Source: Synechococcus sp. M16CYN
GTDB lineage: Bacteria; Cyanobacteriota; Cyanobacteriia; PCC-6307; Cyanobiaceae
Direction of reading: 5' to 3'
DNA: 64,000 nucleotides
NCBI RefSeq assembly: GCF_040371545.1
Contig: NZ_AP029048.1
Coordinates: forward strand, 744,001-808,000
Made by a program: the position numbers and the translations under genes. Below the pieces are notes generated by a model. It saw only the letters and a program-made list of their open reading frames with translations. It had not been told where the DNA came from and ran no database searches. Within the stretch, counting starts at the first letter, position 1. Each line of letters starts with the position of its first letter. Shown piece after piece: positions 41,161 to 50,911 of the stretch.

Positions 41161-41318
41161 CATGAGACTCGTGCTCAACAACCTAATGTAGACGAAACGG
41201 TAGCAGTTGAGACTCAGGTCGTACAGGGACGTTTGAGACAGCCCATAGACCACATCAACTCTACGGATGATACCAAACCCAGTCGGTGATAACTTCCAAA
41301 ATTCTGTGTACTGTTCTC

Positions 41319-43100
41319 ATGCGCGTCTCCCATCTTTTGCTGGTGACGCTTCGAGAAGTTCCTGCCGAGGCGGAAATTGCTTCTCATCAATTGCTGCTGC
41401 GCGGGGGATACATCCGCAGGGTGGGATTGGGAATATATGCTTATCTTCCCCTAATGTGGAAGGTGATTCAACGGATTACAGCCATTGTTCGCGAAGAACT
41501 TAACGCAACCGGGGCTCAAGAAACCCTATTGCCCCAGCTTCACCCTGCTGAATTATGGCAACGCAGTGGCCGCTGGCAAAGCTATACGGCAGGAGAAGGA
41601 ATCATGTTTCACCTCGAAGACCGTCAAGGACGGAAATTAGGGCTGGGACCTACACATGAAGAAATAATCACGAACCTTGCTAAAGAGCTTTTGCAGTCTT
41701 ACCGGCAACTCCCAATCAATTTGTACCAGGTTCAGACCAAATTTCGCGATGAAGTTCGCCCACGTTTTGGACTCATGCGCGGACGTGAATTCATCATGAA
41801 AGACGCTTACTCCTTTCATTCCACAGAAGCCGATTTACAAAGTACATATTTGGAAATGGATCGTGCCTATCGACGCATATTCGAGCGCTGTGGCCTCGCT
41901 ACTGTCCCCGTGGATGCCGATAACGGCACCATCGGTGGCGCGGCTTCACAGGAGTTCATGGTCACAGCTGAAGCCGGAGAAGATCTCATTTTACTCAGCG
42001 ACGACGGTAGCTATGCCGCTAACCAGGAAAAGGCCATGTCCATTGCAGCTGATGCAATACCGCTAGAAGGGAGTGCATTACAGCTCATCAGCACACCAGG
42101 CGAGACTAGCATCGAAGCCCTCTGCCACTCCCACAACTGGCATCCCAGCCAGTTAGTCAAAGTCTTGCTGCTCATCGCCCACCTGGGGAACAAGGTCGAA
42201 CAGCCTTTACTGGTGAGTCTGAGAGGAGATCAAGAGCTTAACAATGTGAAGTTAATGAACAGTGTGAGTTACCTAACAGAACAGGAAGTGCTCGACTGCC
42301 ATCCAATTGGTCCAGAAGACCTTGATCGACAAGGCGTAAGCACCATTCCGTTCGGTTTTGTGGGGCCAGATTTGGATGATGCCTTGCTGAGTTCAGCACG
42401 AAGCTGGACAAAGCGATTTCTCCGCCTGATCGACTGTACCGCAGCAACAATGGATCGAATGATTTGTGGTGCTAACCAGCTTAATTATCACCGATTCTGT
42501 GTTAGTTGGAATGATTTAGGAGGAATTCCAAATAGTTTGGATTTACGCAAAGCCAGGGCAGGCGAAGCATGTGTTCATAACCCTAAGGCTTGCCTCATAC
42601 AAAAACGTGGCATCGAGGTAGGACACATTTTTCAGCTTGGTCAAAAGTATTCGGGAGCGATGGAAAGTCGTTTTACTAATGAAGCTGGTAAAACAGAGCA
42701 CTTCTGGATGGGTTGCTACGGGATTGGCATTTCACGTCTAGCCCAAGCTGCCGTTGAACAGAATCACGACGATGCCGGTATCTGTTGGCCAGAGGCGATC
42801 GCACCATATGAAGCTATAGTAGTTATTGCCAATATGCGGGACCGAATACAGGTAGATCTGGGTGAACTCATTTATGGGCAACTGCTCAATGCGGGCGTGG
42901 ACGCGCTGTTGGACGACCGTAAAGAACGGGCTGGTGTAAAATTCAAGGATGCTGATCTCATTGGCATTCCCTGGCGAATCGTTGTAGGCCGTGGCGCCGG
43001 CGACAGTATGGTCGAATTGGTTCGACGTGCTGATCGTGACGTGCAGAACCTACCTCATGCTGATGCACTCGCTGAACTACTGAGCGAACTACGCCCCTAA
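41319..43100 (+). CDS. proS: Prolyl-tRNA synthetase (ProS)
   Basis: ProS charges tRNA-Pro. The 593-residue protein is a bacterial class II enzyme. Its start, MRVSHLLLVTLREVPAEAEI, precedes motif 1 (LLRGGYIRRVGLGIYAYLP). Motif 2 includes GPTHEEIITNLAK and FRDEVRPRFGLMRGREFIMK. An inserted editing domain runs from about residue 225. Motif 3 is MGCYGIGISRLAQAAVEQ, and the anticodon domain ends the protein. The frame is open to 41286; ATG 41319 matches the family. It is followed closely by psb27 (25 bp). Confidence 0.96.
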   Translation: MRVSHLLLVTLREVPAEAEIASHQLLLRGGYIRRVGLGIYAYLPLMWKVIQRITAIVREELNATGAQETLLPQLHPAELWQRSGRWQSYTAGEGIMFHLEDRQGRKLGLGPTHEEIITNLAKELLQSYRQLPINLYQVQTKFRDEVRPRFGLMRGREFIMKDAYSFHSTEADLQSTYLEMDRAYRRIFERCGLATVPVDADNGTIGGAASQEFMVTAEAGEDLILLSDDGSYAANQEKAMSIAADAIPLEGSALQLISTPGETSIEALCHSHNWHPSQLVKVLLLIAHLGNKVEQPLLVSLRGDQELNNVKLMNSVSYLTEQEVLDCHPIGPEDLDRQGVSTIPFGFVGPDLDDALLSSARSWTKRFLRLIDCTAATMDRMICGANQLNYHRFCVSWNDLGGIPNSLDLRKARAGEACVHNPKACLIQKRGIEVGHIFQLGQKYSGAMESRFTNEAGKTEHFWMGCYGIGISRLAQAAVEQNHDDAGICWPEAIAPYEAIVVIANMRDRIQVDLGELIYGQLLNAGVDALLDDRKERAGVKFKDADLIGIPWRIVVGRGAGDSMVELVRRADRDVQNLPHADALAELLSELRP

Positions 43101-43124
43101 AGTTCCTCAACTTTCGGCAGTATC

Positions 43125-43550
43125 ATGCTTTTTGCCTTGGATTGTCTATTCAAACCACTAACCAGGGCAGCTGTTGCCCTTGGATTTAGCCTCTGCTTGT
43201 TGTTAACTGCTTGTGGCAGCGATGCCAATGCTCAACTGACTGGGAATTACGTTGAGGACACAGTATTCGTATCACATACCCTGCTGGAAATAATTGATAT
43301 TCCTCAAGACGACCCCAGCCATGCGAAGGCAGAGAGCGATGCGCGGTCACTGATTACTGATTACGTGTCGCGCTATCGGTCTCAGCCTCGAGTAAACAGT
43401 TTGAGTTCTTTCACCACGATGCAAACAGCTCTCAACTCTTTAGCTGGTTATTACACCAACTATGCCAATCGACCTTTGTCAGAGGCTTTGCATGATCGTC
43501 TCGCCAAAGAATTGGCTAAGGCTGAAAAATCTGTAGTTCGCGGAAGCTGA
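43125..43550 (+). CDS. psb27: Photosystem II assembly lipoprotein Psb27
   Basis: Psb27 binds the lumenal face of CP43 during photosystem II assembly and repair, before the manganese cluster forms. The 141-residue precursor has a lipoprotein signal peptide (GFSLCLLLTAC, lipobox Cys around residue 30). The mature four-helix-bundle part contains GNYVEDTVFVSHTL, SLITDYVSRYRSQPRVNSL and the C-terminal LAGYYTNYANRPL, all typical of Psb27. It lies 25 bp after proS, perhaps in the same transcript. Confidence 0.92.
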   Translation: MLFALDCLFKPLTRAAVALGFSLCLLLTACGSDANAQLTGNYVEDTVFVSHTLLEIIDIPQDDPSHAKAESDARSLITDYVSRYRSQPRVNSLSSFTTMQTALNSLAGYYTNYANRPLSEALHDRLAKELAKAEKSVVRGS

Positions 43551-43573
43551 ACCCATAAAAACCCGGTTTTTGA

Positions 43574-44953
<1,380 letters not shown>

Positions 44954-44997
44954 AAGTAAATCGCTATCCATATCTTTGAAATTGTTACGCCTTAGCC

Positions 44998-46011
44998 ATG
45001 GCTGTTAGTATCAGACCTTTCAACACCTGCAGTCTTGATGTAGTCGGCATTGGCAATGCCATTGTTGACGTTCTTGTACAGACTGAGGACGAGTTTCTAA
45101 AGCAGCACGGCTTAAAAAAGGGCGGAATGACCCTGATCGACGAACAACGAGCAGAAGCTCTTTACAAAGTTAGTAGGCCTGGTTTGGAAACCTCGGGTGG
45201 TTCTGTAGCCAACACCATGGTAGGGATTGCCAAGCTGGGGGGGAGAGCCGGTTTCATTGGTCGGGTCAAAGATGACCAGCTTGGGAAGATTTTTAGTCGT
45301 GACATTCGCGCCGTTGGCACTCAGTTTGAAACACCAGCTGCTACGACAGGAACCCCTACAGCCCGTTGCCTCATTTACGTCACACCTGACGCAGAGCGTA
45401 CTATGTGTACCTTCCTTGGGGCTTCCACCCAACTCGAACCGGGGGACCTTGATCTCTCCATGGTACGTAATACCAAAGTGCTCTACCTCGAGGGATATCT
45501 CTGGGATAGTCCTGCGGCTAAAAGCGCCTTCATCGCGGCAGCCGAAATCTGCCGTGCCGCTAACGGACAAGTTGCTTTATCACTCTCTGATAGCTTTTGC
45601 GTAGATCGCCATCGAGATAGCTTCTTAGACCTCGTGAACGGTCACGTGGATGTCCTGTTTGCGAACGAAATAGAAATCAAGTCGCTATATCAAACCAATG
45701 ATTTCGATGTAGCCCTAAATCGGGTTGGCAACTGTTGCGCAATCACTGCGGTCACTTGCGGTCACCGAGGTTCTGTTGTCTTATGCGGTGACCAACGCTG
45801 GGATGTCGGTATTGTTGGCGTAGGGACTCTTATCGATACTACCGGCGCTGGTGATCTTTACGCCGGGGGGTTTCTTTATGGCTATACCCAGGGAGAGTCG
45901 CTAGAGCGCTGCGGCAAGCTGGGCGCTATCTGTGCTGGGCAAATCGTGACTCAACTGGGCGCACGTCCCCAAGTATCCCTTCAAGATCTTGCTAGAGCGC
46001 ATCTCCACTAA
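44998..46011 (+). CDS. PfkB-family sugar/nucleoside kinase
   Basis: A 337-residue ribokinase-fold kinase, probably adenosine kinase-like or another sugar kinase. The N-terminal VVGIGNAIVDVLVQTEDEFL, GGSVANTMVGIAKLGG in the sugar-binding part and the catalytic anion-hole motif DTTGAGDLYAGGFLYG near the C terminus are all present. Purine metabolism is suggested by its neighbour purA, but the substrate is not decided by sequence. It converges on the broken cutA, four bases away. Confidence 0.87.
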   Translation: MAVSIRPFNTCSLDVVGIGNAIVDVLVQTEDEFLKQHGLKKGGMTLIDEQRAEALYKVSRPGLETSGGSVANTMVGIAKLGGRAGFIGRVKDDQLGKIFSRDIRAVGTQFETPAATTGTPTARCLIYVTPDAERTMCTFLGASTQLEPGDLDLSMVRNTKVLYLEGYLWDSPAAKSAFIAAAEICRAANGQVALSLSDSFCVDRHRDSFLDLVNGHVDVLFANEIEIKSLYQTNDFDVALNRVGNCCAITAVTCGHRGSVVLCGDQRWDVGIVGVGTLIDTTGAGDLYAGGFLYGYTQGESLERCGKLGAICAGQIVTQLGARPQVSLQDLARAHLH

Positions 46012-46015
46012 TCAC

Positions 46016-46327
46016 CTAACTAACCCAACGTTCATAAGCAGGCGGCGAGGCCTTCACCGGCCAACACAACCACTCAGGGATGTCAAAGCTGTGGAATTTT
46101 GTCAGCATTTGCTGAAGTGTTTTTAGACAATCAGCGGTGGTTTTTAAAAGAAGCTGCACCTCACAGCTGCTCTGCACTTCCTCTTGCTAGTGGTACAGAG
46201 CTTGACTTAACTGGATACTCACGTATGCTAGGAGACGACATTTTAAGAAAATGTTAACTAGAGCTTTTGCATGATTGATGTCGGCTTCGGTTGTAAAAAC
46301 CAACATCAAGGAATTTGAATCAGCCAT
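46016..46327 (-). pseudogene. cutA: cutA with an in-frame amber codon
   Basis: CutA is a trimeric protein linked to metal tolerance. On the minus strand from ATG 46327 there is a 103-codon frame. It reads MADSNSLMLVFTTEADINHA, then CRLLAYVSIQLSQALYH, a TAG at codon 47, then QEEVQSSCEVQLLLKTT and IPEWLCWPVKASPPAYERWV, ending TAG. This aligns end to end with CutA as I know it: in [20 protein letters not shown]-type sequences the stop replaces the conserved Trp (TGG to TAG, one transition). There is no frameshift. The ATG overlaps the end of cobK by eight bases, so it was probably its operon partner. Confidence 0.85.
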
Positions 46328-47129
46328 GGTCTATTCGATTAAAGAATGCTGCTTCCCCAACAACAGTTTCCACGCCTTGAAGCGATGCTGGACGCCTCAA
46401 AAGAATTAGTTGCAAAACTTGCTCTTCAGAAATCCGACGCCATAAACGTTCTGTGACGCCACCGGATTGACGGCAGACGACAGCTGTGATCCCCCAGCGT
46501 CGACACAATGCACGTTCAATAGAGCCAGGTGTCTGTCCTTGCAGCGGACGGACCACAGCCAAATGGTCGGGCAGCAAACCAGCAGCCAAAGCGGAGCGTA
46601 ATCCCAACTTTGTTGGCATAGAGCGAGCAAATAAATTCGCCCCAGCAGAGCGAGCAGCCGTGGCAATCGCTGCAAGGTGACGGCCGCCGACAGCTAGAAG
46701 CAGACGCTGGCCTTTTAAGGGAGCTGTTGATAGAGCACCACTGTTCGGCAGAAGACATATGGAAGCACTACCTTGCTCTTGAGGACGTTCGAATCGCAAA
46801 AACGGCTGTTTCGCTGATAAACAAACCTCTGCTAGATCCGAGCTAATCCTTGTTGCGAATGGATGCGTGGCATCCACCACCCAACGAAATTTAGACCGGT
46901 GCTTTAGTCCCTTAGTCATCTTCGCTGCCCGACTTAGAGTACCAACAGTGATGCTGTCCACCGCAAGTTCGCTATAAGCGGCTGCAGCGGCTTGGCTTGC
47001 AACACTCACCCGCACCTGCCAACCCCTCTGAAGCAAGGCACGGGTCAAATGGGGACCATCTCCAGTTCCTGCAAATAACCAAATACGGCGCTGGTCATTC
47101 GCGGAGTTGTGCATCAAGATGTGCGTCAT
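46320..47129 (-). CDS. cobK: Precorrin-6x/cobalt-precorrin-6 reductase (CobK/CbiJ)
   Basis: CobK reduces precorrin-6 in corrin ring formation. The 269-residue protein has the two-domain Rossmann-like layout of the family: LFAGTGDGPHLTRALLQRGW near the N terminus, VDATHPFATRISSDLAEVC and, toward the end, VCRQSGGVTERLW (the K-x-SG-G-type C-terminal motif). The upstream ATG at 47129 or the internal ATG at 47114 could be the start. It is divergent from ssb, with only 16 bp between starts. Confidence 0.9.
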   Translation of the reverse strand: MTHILMHNSANDQRRIWLFAGTGDGPHLTRALLQRGWQVRVSVASQAAAAAYSELAVDSITVGTLSRAAKMTKGLKHRSKFRWVVDATHPFATRISSDLAEVCLSAKQPFLRFERPQEQGSASICLLPNSGALSTAPLKGQRLLLAVGGRHLAAIATAARSAGANLFARSMPTKLGLRSALAAGLLPDHLAVVRPLQGQTPGSIERALCRRWGITAVVCRQSGGVTERLWRRISEEQVLQLILLRRPASLQGVETVVGEAAFFNRIDHG

Positions 47130-47145
47130 AGATAGAGGAGAAGCT

Positions 47146-47589
47146 ATGAATCATTGCGTGCTCGAAGTAGAGGTGATTGATACGCCAACGGTTAGATACA
47201 CCCAGGATAATCAGACTCCTATTGCTGATATGTCGGTACGTTTTGATCCACTGCGCGATGGTGATCCGCCGAGTGAGTTGAAGGTAGTTGGCTGGGGTAA
47301 CTTGGCTCAGGATTTGCAAAATCGCGTTCGGATCGGTCAACGTCTTTTGATCGAAGGGCGCTTGCGCATGAACACTGTGCTTCGTCGGGATGGCATGAAA
47401 GAAAAACGTGCCGAATTCACCCTGGCTCGTCTACATCTAGTCGATGGTGCAACGGCTGGTACTGCGGACACTAGACGATTAAACGTAGTGCCTGCAGTAC
47501 CAGCCACAGACCTAAATAAGAATGAATCGCAATATTCCGGCTGGAACGCAGCTCCATTGGTGCCCGATACAGATGACATTCCTTTTTAA
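47146..47589 (+). CDS. ssb: Single-stranded DNA-binding protein
   Basis: A 147-residue SSB with one OB fold: VLEVEVIDTPTVRYTQDN, ELKVVGWGNLAQDLQNRVRI, and RLLIEGRLRMNTVLRRDG. A disordered acidic-tipped tail ends LVPDTDDIPF, matching the SSB C-terminal peptide that docks DNA-repair partners. A strong ribosome-binding site (agaggag) lies seven bases before ATG 47146; the frame is open to 47107 but the shorter form is better supported. The gene converges on a small unknown gene six bases away. Confidence 0.92.
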   Translation: MNHCVLEVEVIDTPTVRYTQDNQTPIADMSVRFDPLRDGDPPSELKVVGWGNLAQDLQNRVRIGQRLLIEGRLRMNTVLRRDGMKEKRAEFTLARLHLVDGATAGTADTRRLNVVPAVPATDLNKNESQYSGWNAAPLVPDTDDIPF

Positions 47590-47595
47590 GGACTG

Positions 47596-47832
47596 TCAGC
47601 TATTTACCTCATCCTCAAGCTCAGATGCGCGGATAATCAACTGTCCCAACTCGCGCTCCAGAGCAGCCAAATCGAGGCGTAATTCCGGCCAGCGACCACT
47701 ATCTATCTGTTGCAACAACCAGCTGCGATCTGTATCTAGCTTTTGAAGGAGCTCCTGCACTTCAGGGGAGGGGATCTGGGACACAGATTCAAGGAGACTT
47801 AACAGCACCAATCCTGGTCGTCTGCCAGTCAA
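47596..47832 (-). CDS. Small unknown protein, 78 aa
   Basis: A 78-residue protein with a helical, Leu/Glu-rich sequence (SPEVQELLQKLDTDRSWLL, then LAALERELGQLIIRA), possibly a coiled coil. It is not recognised. It converges on ssb (six-base gap) and is divergent from the DUF2854 gene. Composition resembles flanking genes, and similar small proteins appear in marine cyanobacteria as far as I recall. Confidence 0.55.
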   Translation of the reverse strand: MTGRRPGLVLLSLLESVSQIPSPEVQELLQKLDTDRSWLLQQIDSGRWPELRLDLAALERELGQLIIRASELEDEVNS

Positions 47833-47856
47833 AATGATTATTATGCGACAACACTC

Positions 47857-48411
47857 ATGAAGGATTTCTTTTCCCCAGGCAGCTTAGTCACAGTCGCCGG
47901 CGGTATCCTAACTGTGGTTGGCGCCATCGCATACAGCACTGGCAGTGCCAATCTCAGCTTACCCACTATCTTTTACGGTATTCCGATTCTACTTGGTGGT
48001 CTCGCACTGAAATCTTCCGAACTACCTCCAGCAATTCGTATTACGTCAGCAAATCTCCTGCGTAGACAACGTGAGGCGGCAGCGCCGGAACTCAGCACAC
48101 TTATCGGTGACGTGACTCGGTGGCGCTACGGCCAAAAAGCGCATCTCGAATCTTCACTGGAAGCCCTCAAACTTTGGGATGATGACAATCCACCTCGACT
48201 TGAGGAGATTGAAGAGTTAGACACAAAGGATGGTTATGGTCTGCGTTTACGTTTCCAATTAGGATCAGTTTCGCTCGAGCGTTGGGTGGAACGTAAAGTT
48301 CGACTGGGCCGTTTTTTTGCCAAAGGTCTAAGGGCTGAGATCAAGGATCTCGGTGGCGATCAACTTGACCTTTTGTTATTGCCTGGACAAACAAACCAAG
48401 TCCATGAGTAA
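47857..48411 (+). CDS. DUF2854 membrane protein
   Basis: A 184-residue protein of the DUF2854 family, conserved in cyanobacteria and plastids without a settled function. Two N-terminal membrane spans ([20 protein letters not shown] and [20 protein letters not shown]) are followed by a soluble part with the family-typical [20 protein letters not shown]. Its end overlaps argB by eight bases, indicating coupling. It is divergent from the small gene at 47596. Confidence 0.85.
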   Translation: MKDFFSPGSLVTVAGGILTVVGAIAYSTGSANLSLPTIFYGIPILLGGLALKSSELPPAIRITSANLLRRQREAAAPELSTLIGDVTRWRYGQKAHLESSLEALKLWDDDNPPRLEEIEELDTKDGYGLRLRFQLGSVSLERWVERKVRLGRFFAKGLRAEIKDLGGDQLDLLLLPGQTNQVHE

Positions 48412-49345
48412 CTATACTCACGCTGGCGATGATGCATTGCGGGTATCCGTACTGAGCGAGGCGCTGCTTTATATCCAGCGCTTCACTGGACGCCGCATCG
48501 TGATTAAGTACGGCGGAGCCGCAATGGCTCATACCGAACTGCGGGCTGCGGTGTTCCGCGATCTAGCTTTACTCGCTTGTGTAGGAGTACAACCAGTGGT
48601 AGTTCATGGGGGTGGACTGGAAATTAATCAGTGGCTTAAACGACTTGCAATTCCGGCCGAATTCCGCGATGGGCTGCGTGTGACGGGTCCCGCAACAATG
48701 GATGTGGTGGAAATGGTGTTGGTAGGTCGCGTGAACAAACAAATTGTGAATGGTCTGAATCAACTCGGAGCTCGGGCGGTGGGCCTTAGCGGCAGCGACG
48801 GCAGGTTAGTGGAAGCCCGTCTTTGGGGTAATGGCAGCCACGGCCTGGTAGGAGATGTAGCTCGCATCAATCCAGAAGTTCTGGAGCCATTGTTAGAGAA
48901 AGGCTACGTACCAGTGATTTCAAGTGTGGCCGCCACACCAGATGACGGTCGTACTCATAACATTAATGCCGATACGGTAGCCGGCGAACTAGCGGCAGCT
49001 TTAGAGGCTGAAAAGCTCATCCTACTCACAGATACCCCCGGTATTTTACGAGATCGTTCCGACCCTGGCTCCTTGATCCGCGAGCTCCGCTTATCGGAGG
49101 CCAGGCAACTCATCGCCGATGGTGTGGTTACTGGCGGAATGACGCCAAAAACAGAATGCTGCATTCGAGCCCTAGCTCAAGGTGTGACCGCTGCTCATAT
49201 CATCGATGGACGCGTTCCCCATGCGCTTTTACTAGAGATTTTTACGAATGTAGGCATCGGCACTATGGTGGAGGGACGCAGTGCAAGCTGCGATAAACCA
49301 ACCGGCTACCCAGATGCAGTAGCGTCAAAAGGGGTTGTTAACTAG
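48404..49345 (+). CDS. argB: Acetylglutamate kinase (ArgB)
   Basis: ArgB phosphorylates N-acetylglutamate in arginine synthesis and, in cyanobacteria, is the PII-controlled step. The 313-residue protein has [10 protein letters not shown] near the N terminus, [17 protein letters not shown], the [12 protein letters not shown] motif, and [11 protein letters not shown]. The N-terminal helix ([20 protein letters not shown]) is the long one used by PII-sensitive hexameric enzymes. ATG 48404 overlaps the DUF2854 gene. The C-terminal [20 protein letters not shown] is typical. Confidence 0.96.
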   Translation: MSNYTHAGDDALRVSVLSEALLYIQRFTGRRIVIKYGGAAMAHTELRAAVFRDLALLACVGVQPVVVHGGGLEINQWLKRLAIPAEFRDGLRVTGPATMDVVEMVLVGRVNKQIVNGLNQLGARAVGLSGSDGRLVEARLWGNGSHGLVGDVARINPEVLEPLLEKGYVPVISSVAATPDDGRTHNINADTVAGELAAALEAEKLILLTDTPGILRDRSDPGSLIRELRLSEARQLIADGVVTGGMTPKTECCIRALAQGVTAAHIIDGRVPHALLLEIFTNVGIGTMVEGRSASCDKPTGYPDAVASKGVVN

Positions 49346-49358
49346 CTGATAGGGTTCC

Positions 49359-49511
49359 ATGAATTGGTTCGATCTGCTTGGTCACTCATTCCGCCTTAGT
49401 TTCTTTAATTGTATTTTGGCTTCGTTTATACACTATAGACATCGCAACGACAGTCTCGTTAAATGGGGCAAATATTTGGATGATGATCCACTAACACTTA
49501 AGGCGACATAG
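49359..49511 (+). CDS. Possible small gene, 50 aa, unknown
   Basis: Thirteen bases after argB an ATG opens a 50-codon frame preceded by AGGG at suitable spacing. The product has a hydrophobic first half (SFRLSFFNCILASFIHY) and a charged tail (RHRNDSLVKWGKYLDDDP). It looks like a coding product and would be cotranscribed with argB. I do not recognise it. Confidence 0.42.
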   Translation: MNWFDLLGHSFRLSFFNCILASFIHYRHRNDSLVKWGKYLDDDPLTLKAT

Positions 49512-49820
49512 ATAACTACCGACATTGGGCTTGTAATCGTGAGTCGTTTCCCGGTAAGCTTTAACGCAAACATGCTCTTCTTATCAACTGTTCACCCAGA
49601 AGTCTCACCGTTTCGTGAGCTGGTTATATCAACCTGGATGTCGATGCACACGGTACCCCGCAAGCACACCCGCATCACAACAGGGACTTTTTAGTCTAGT
49701 TTAGAACTCACCAATCCAACGGTTCTATAAGCTGAAATGAAGGAAGCAAACTGGGAGCTATGCTCGTCAGGAGCTGAGACATGCATTCAAGGTTTACCTA
49801 AGTCAATTTAAAAACCCTTA
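49512..49820. other. 309-bp gap before the DUF3153 gene
   Basis: No gene, tRNA or clear repeat was seen. It should contain the promoter of the DUF3153 gene. No clear -10/-35 pair was assigned. Confidence 0.4.
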
Positions 49821-50909
49821 TTGGCACAGGCTTTATTCAATACAGCTGATGGAGTGAACGAGGAACGACCAACGCTCGACCTGAATTCGTTAAATGTTTA
49901 TTTGGAGCGCGGAGATTACGGCCAAGCTCTGGAGAGACTAACCCCGCTAGCTGATGCCTATCCCGCTTCGACATCAGAAGGGTCTCAAGTACGATTGTTA
50001 ATGATCACTTCTTGGATGGGGCAAGGCCAGGAGGATCAGGCCGTCGCCATGTCTCACATCTTGAGTCGAACCGGTGAGACGAATATCCGCCAGCATGCTA
50101 AACAGCTCGTGGCGATCCTTGAAGCCCCCAGACTTGGACGACCCAAGAACTGGAGAATACAATTGCCCTTACTAGAGATAACAACTACAGGCGGCCCCCC
50201 TTCTGTTATTAGTGCATGCCGTCGTTTCCGAAAACCAAAATCACCGCCACCGCCAACCGGGCCAACTCGCGCGTTGGGCTTTGGTTTTGCTGCCGTTGTG
50301 ATGGCCACGCTCATCGGTCTCACACTATTGCTGAGTGGCTGTGTACGTGTTGATGTCGATTTAGAGCTCCCCGGCCCAGATCGAGTTGAATTGATTTGGC
50401 AGGTTCAAAGTCCTAACGACCAACCTCTGCCATGGCAACAGAAATTTGAACAGTATCTGAAACTAAGACTACCCAACCTATTCATCGAGCACCCGGCTCC
50501 AGGACGTCAGCGTATATCCACTGGAACCGTATCCTCTCGAAACCTGAGCCTTCAAGTGAAGGAGATGGTGGCCTTGGTTAAACAGAGTACTGGGCTTGAA
50601 CTGCTTATTCCTAAGCTCACTCTGGTGGAACGTAACTGGATTTTAGGGGTGCAACAATGCCTTTATCTTGAAGTTGATCTCAGTCATCTTCCTGATATTC
50701 CAGGATTTGAACTAAATGTGAGCGTAGACCACGGTCAAGTGCAACGAAAAATGCATAGCGGTGAACGGATGCGGCTTGAGCAATTAAGCTGGCGTTGGAA
50801 CCCACTAGGGCTAGGCAGTCTTGGCGTGCTGCTATTACTCAGCTGCAGCTTGCTATTGCAGCATGTTCGACGTGGTTTGGGTTTTGGTTTTCCCGAACTA
50901 CCCTTATAA
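49821..50909 (+). CDS. DUF3153 lipoprotein-like membrane protein
   Basis: A 362-residue protein. The N-terminal ~120 residues form a helical-repeat-like domain (LDLNSLNVYLERGDYGQALE). A proline-rich linker follows (KPKSPPPPTGPTRA), then a membrane span and lipobox-like end (IGLTLLLSGCVRVDVDLELP). The extracytoplasmic DUF3153-like part runs to a final C-terminal span (LGVLLLLSCSLLLQHV). The function is unknown. It starts at TTG 49821. It converges on priA, three bases apart. Confidence 0.75.
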   Translation: MAQALFNTADGVNEERPTLDLNSLNVYLERGDYGQALERLTPLADAYPASTSEGSQVRLLMITSWMGQGQEDQAVAMSHILSRTGETNIRQHAKQLVAILEAPRLGRPKNWRIQLPLLEITTTGGPPSVISACRRFRKPKSPPPPTGPTRALGFGFAAVVMATLIGLTLLLSGCVRVDVDLELPGPDRVELIWQVQSPNDQPLPWQQKFEQYLKLRLPNLFIEHPAPGRQRISTGTVSSRNLSLQVKEMVALVKQSTGLELLIPKLTLVERNWILGVQQCLYLEVDLSHLPDIPGFELNVSVDHGQVQRKMHSGERMRLEQLSWRWNPLGLGSLGVLLLLSCSLLLQHVRRGLGFGFPELPL

Positions 50910-50911
50910 AT

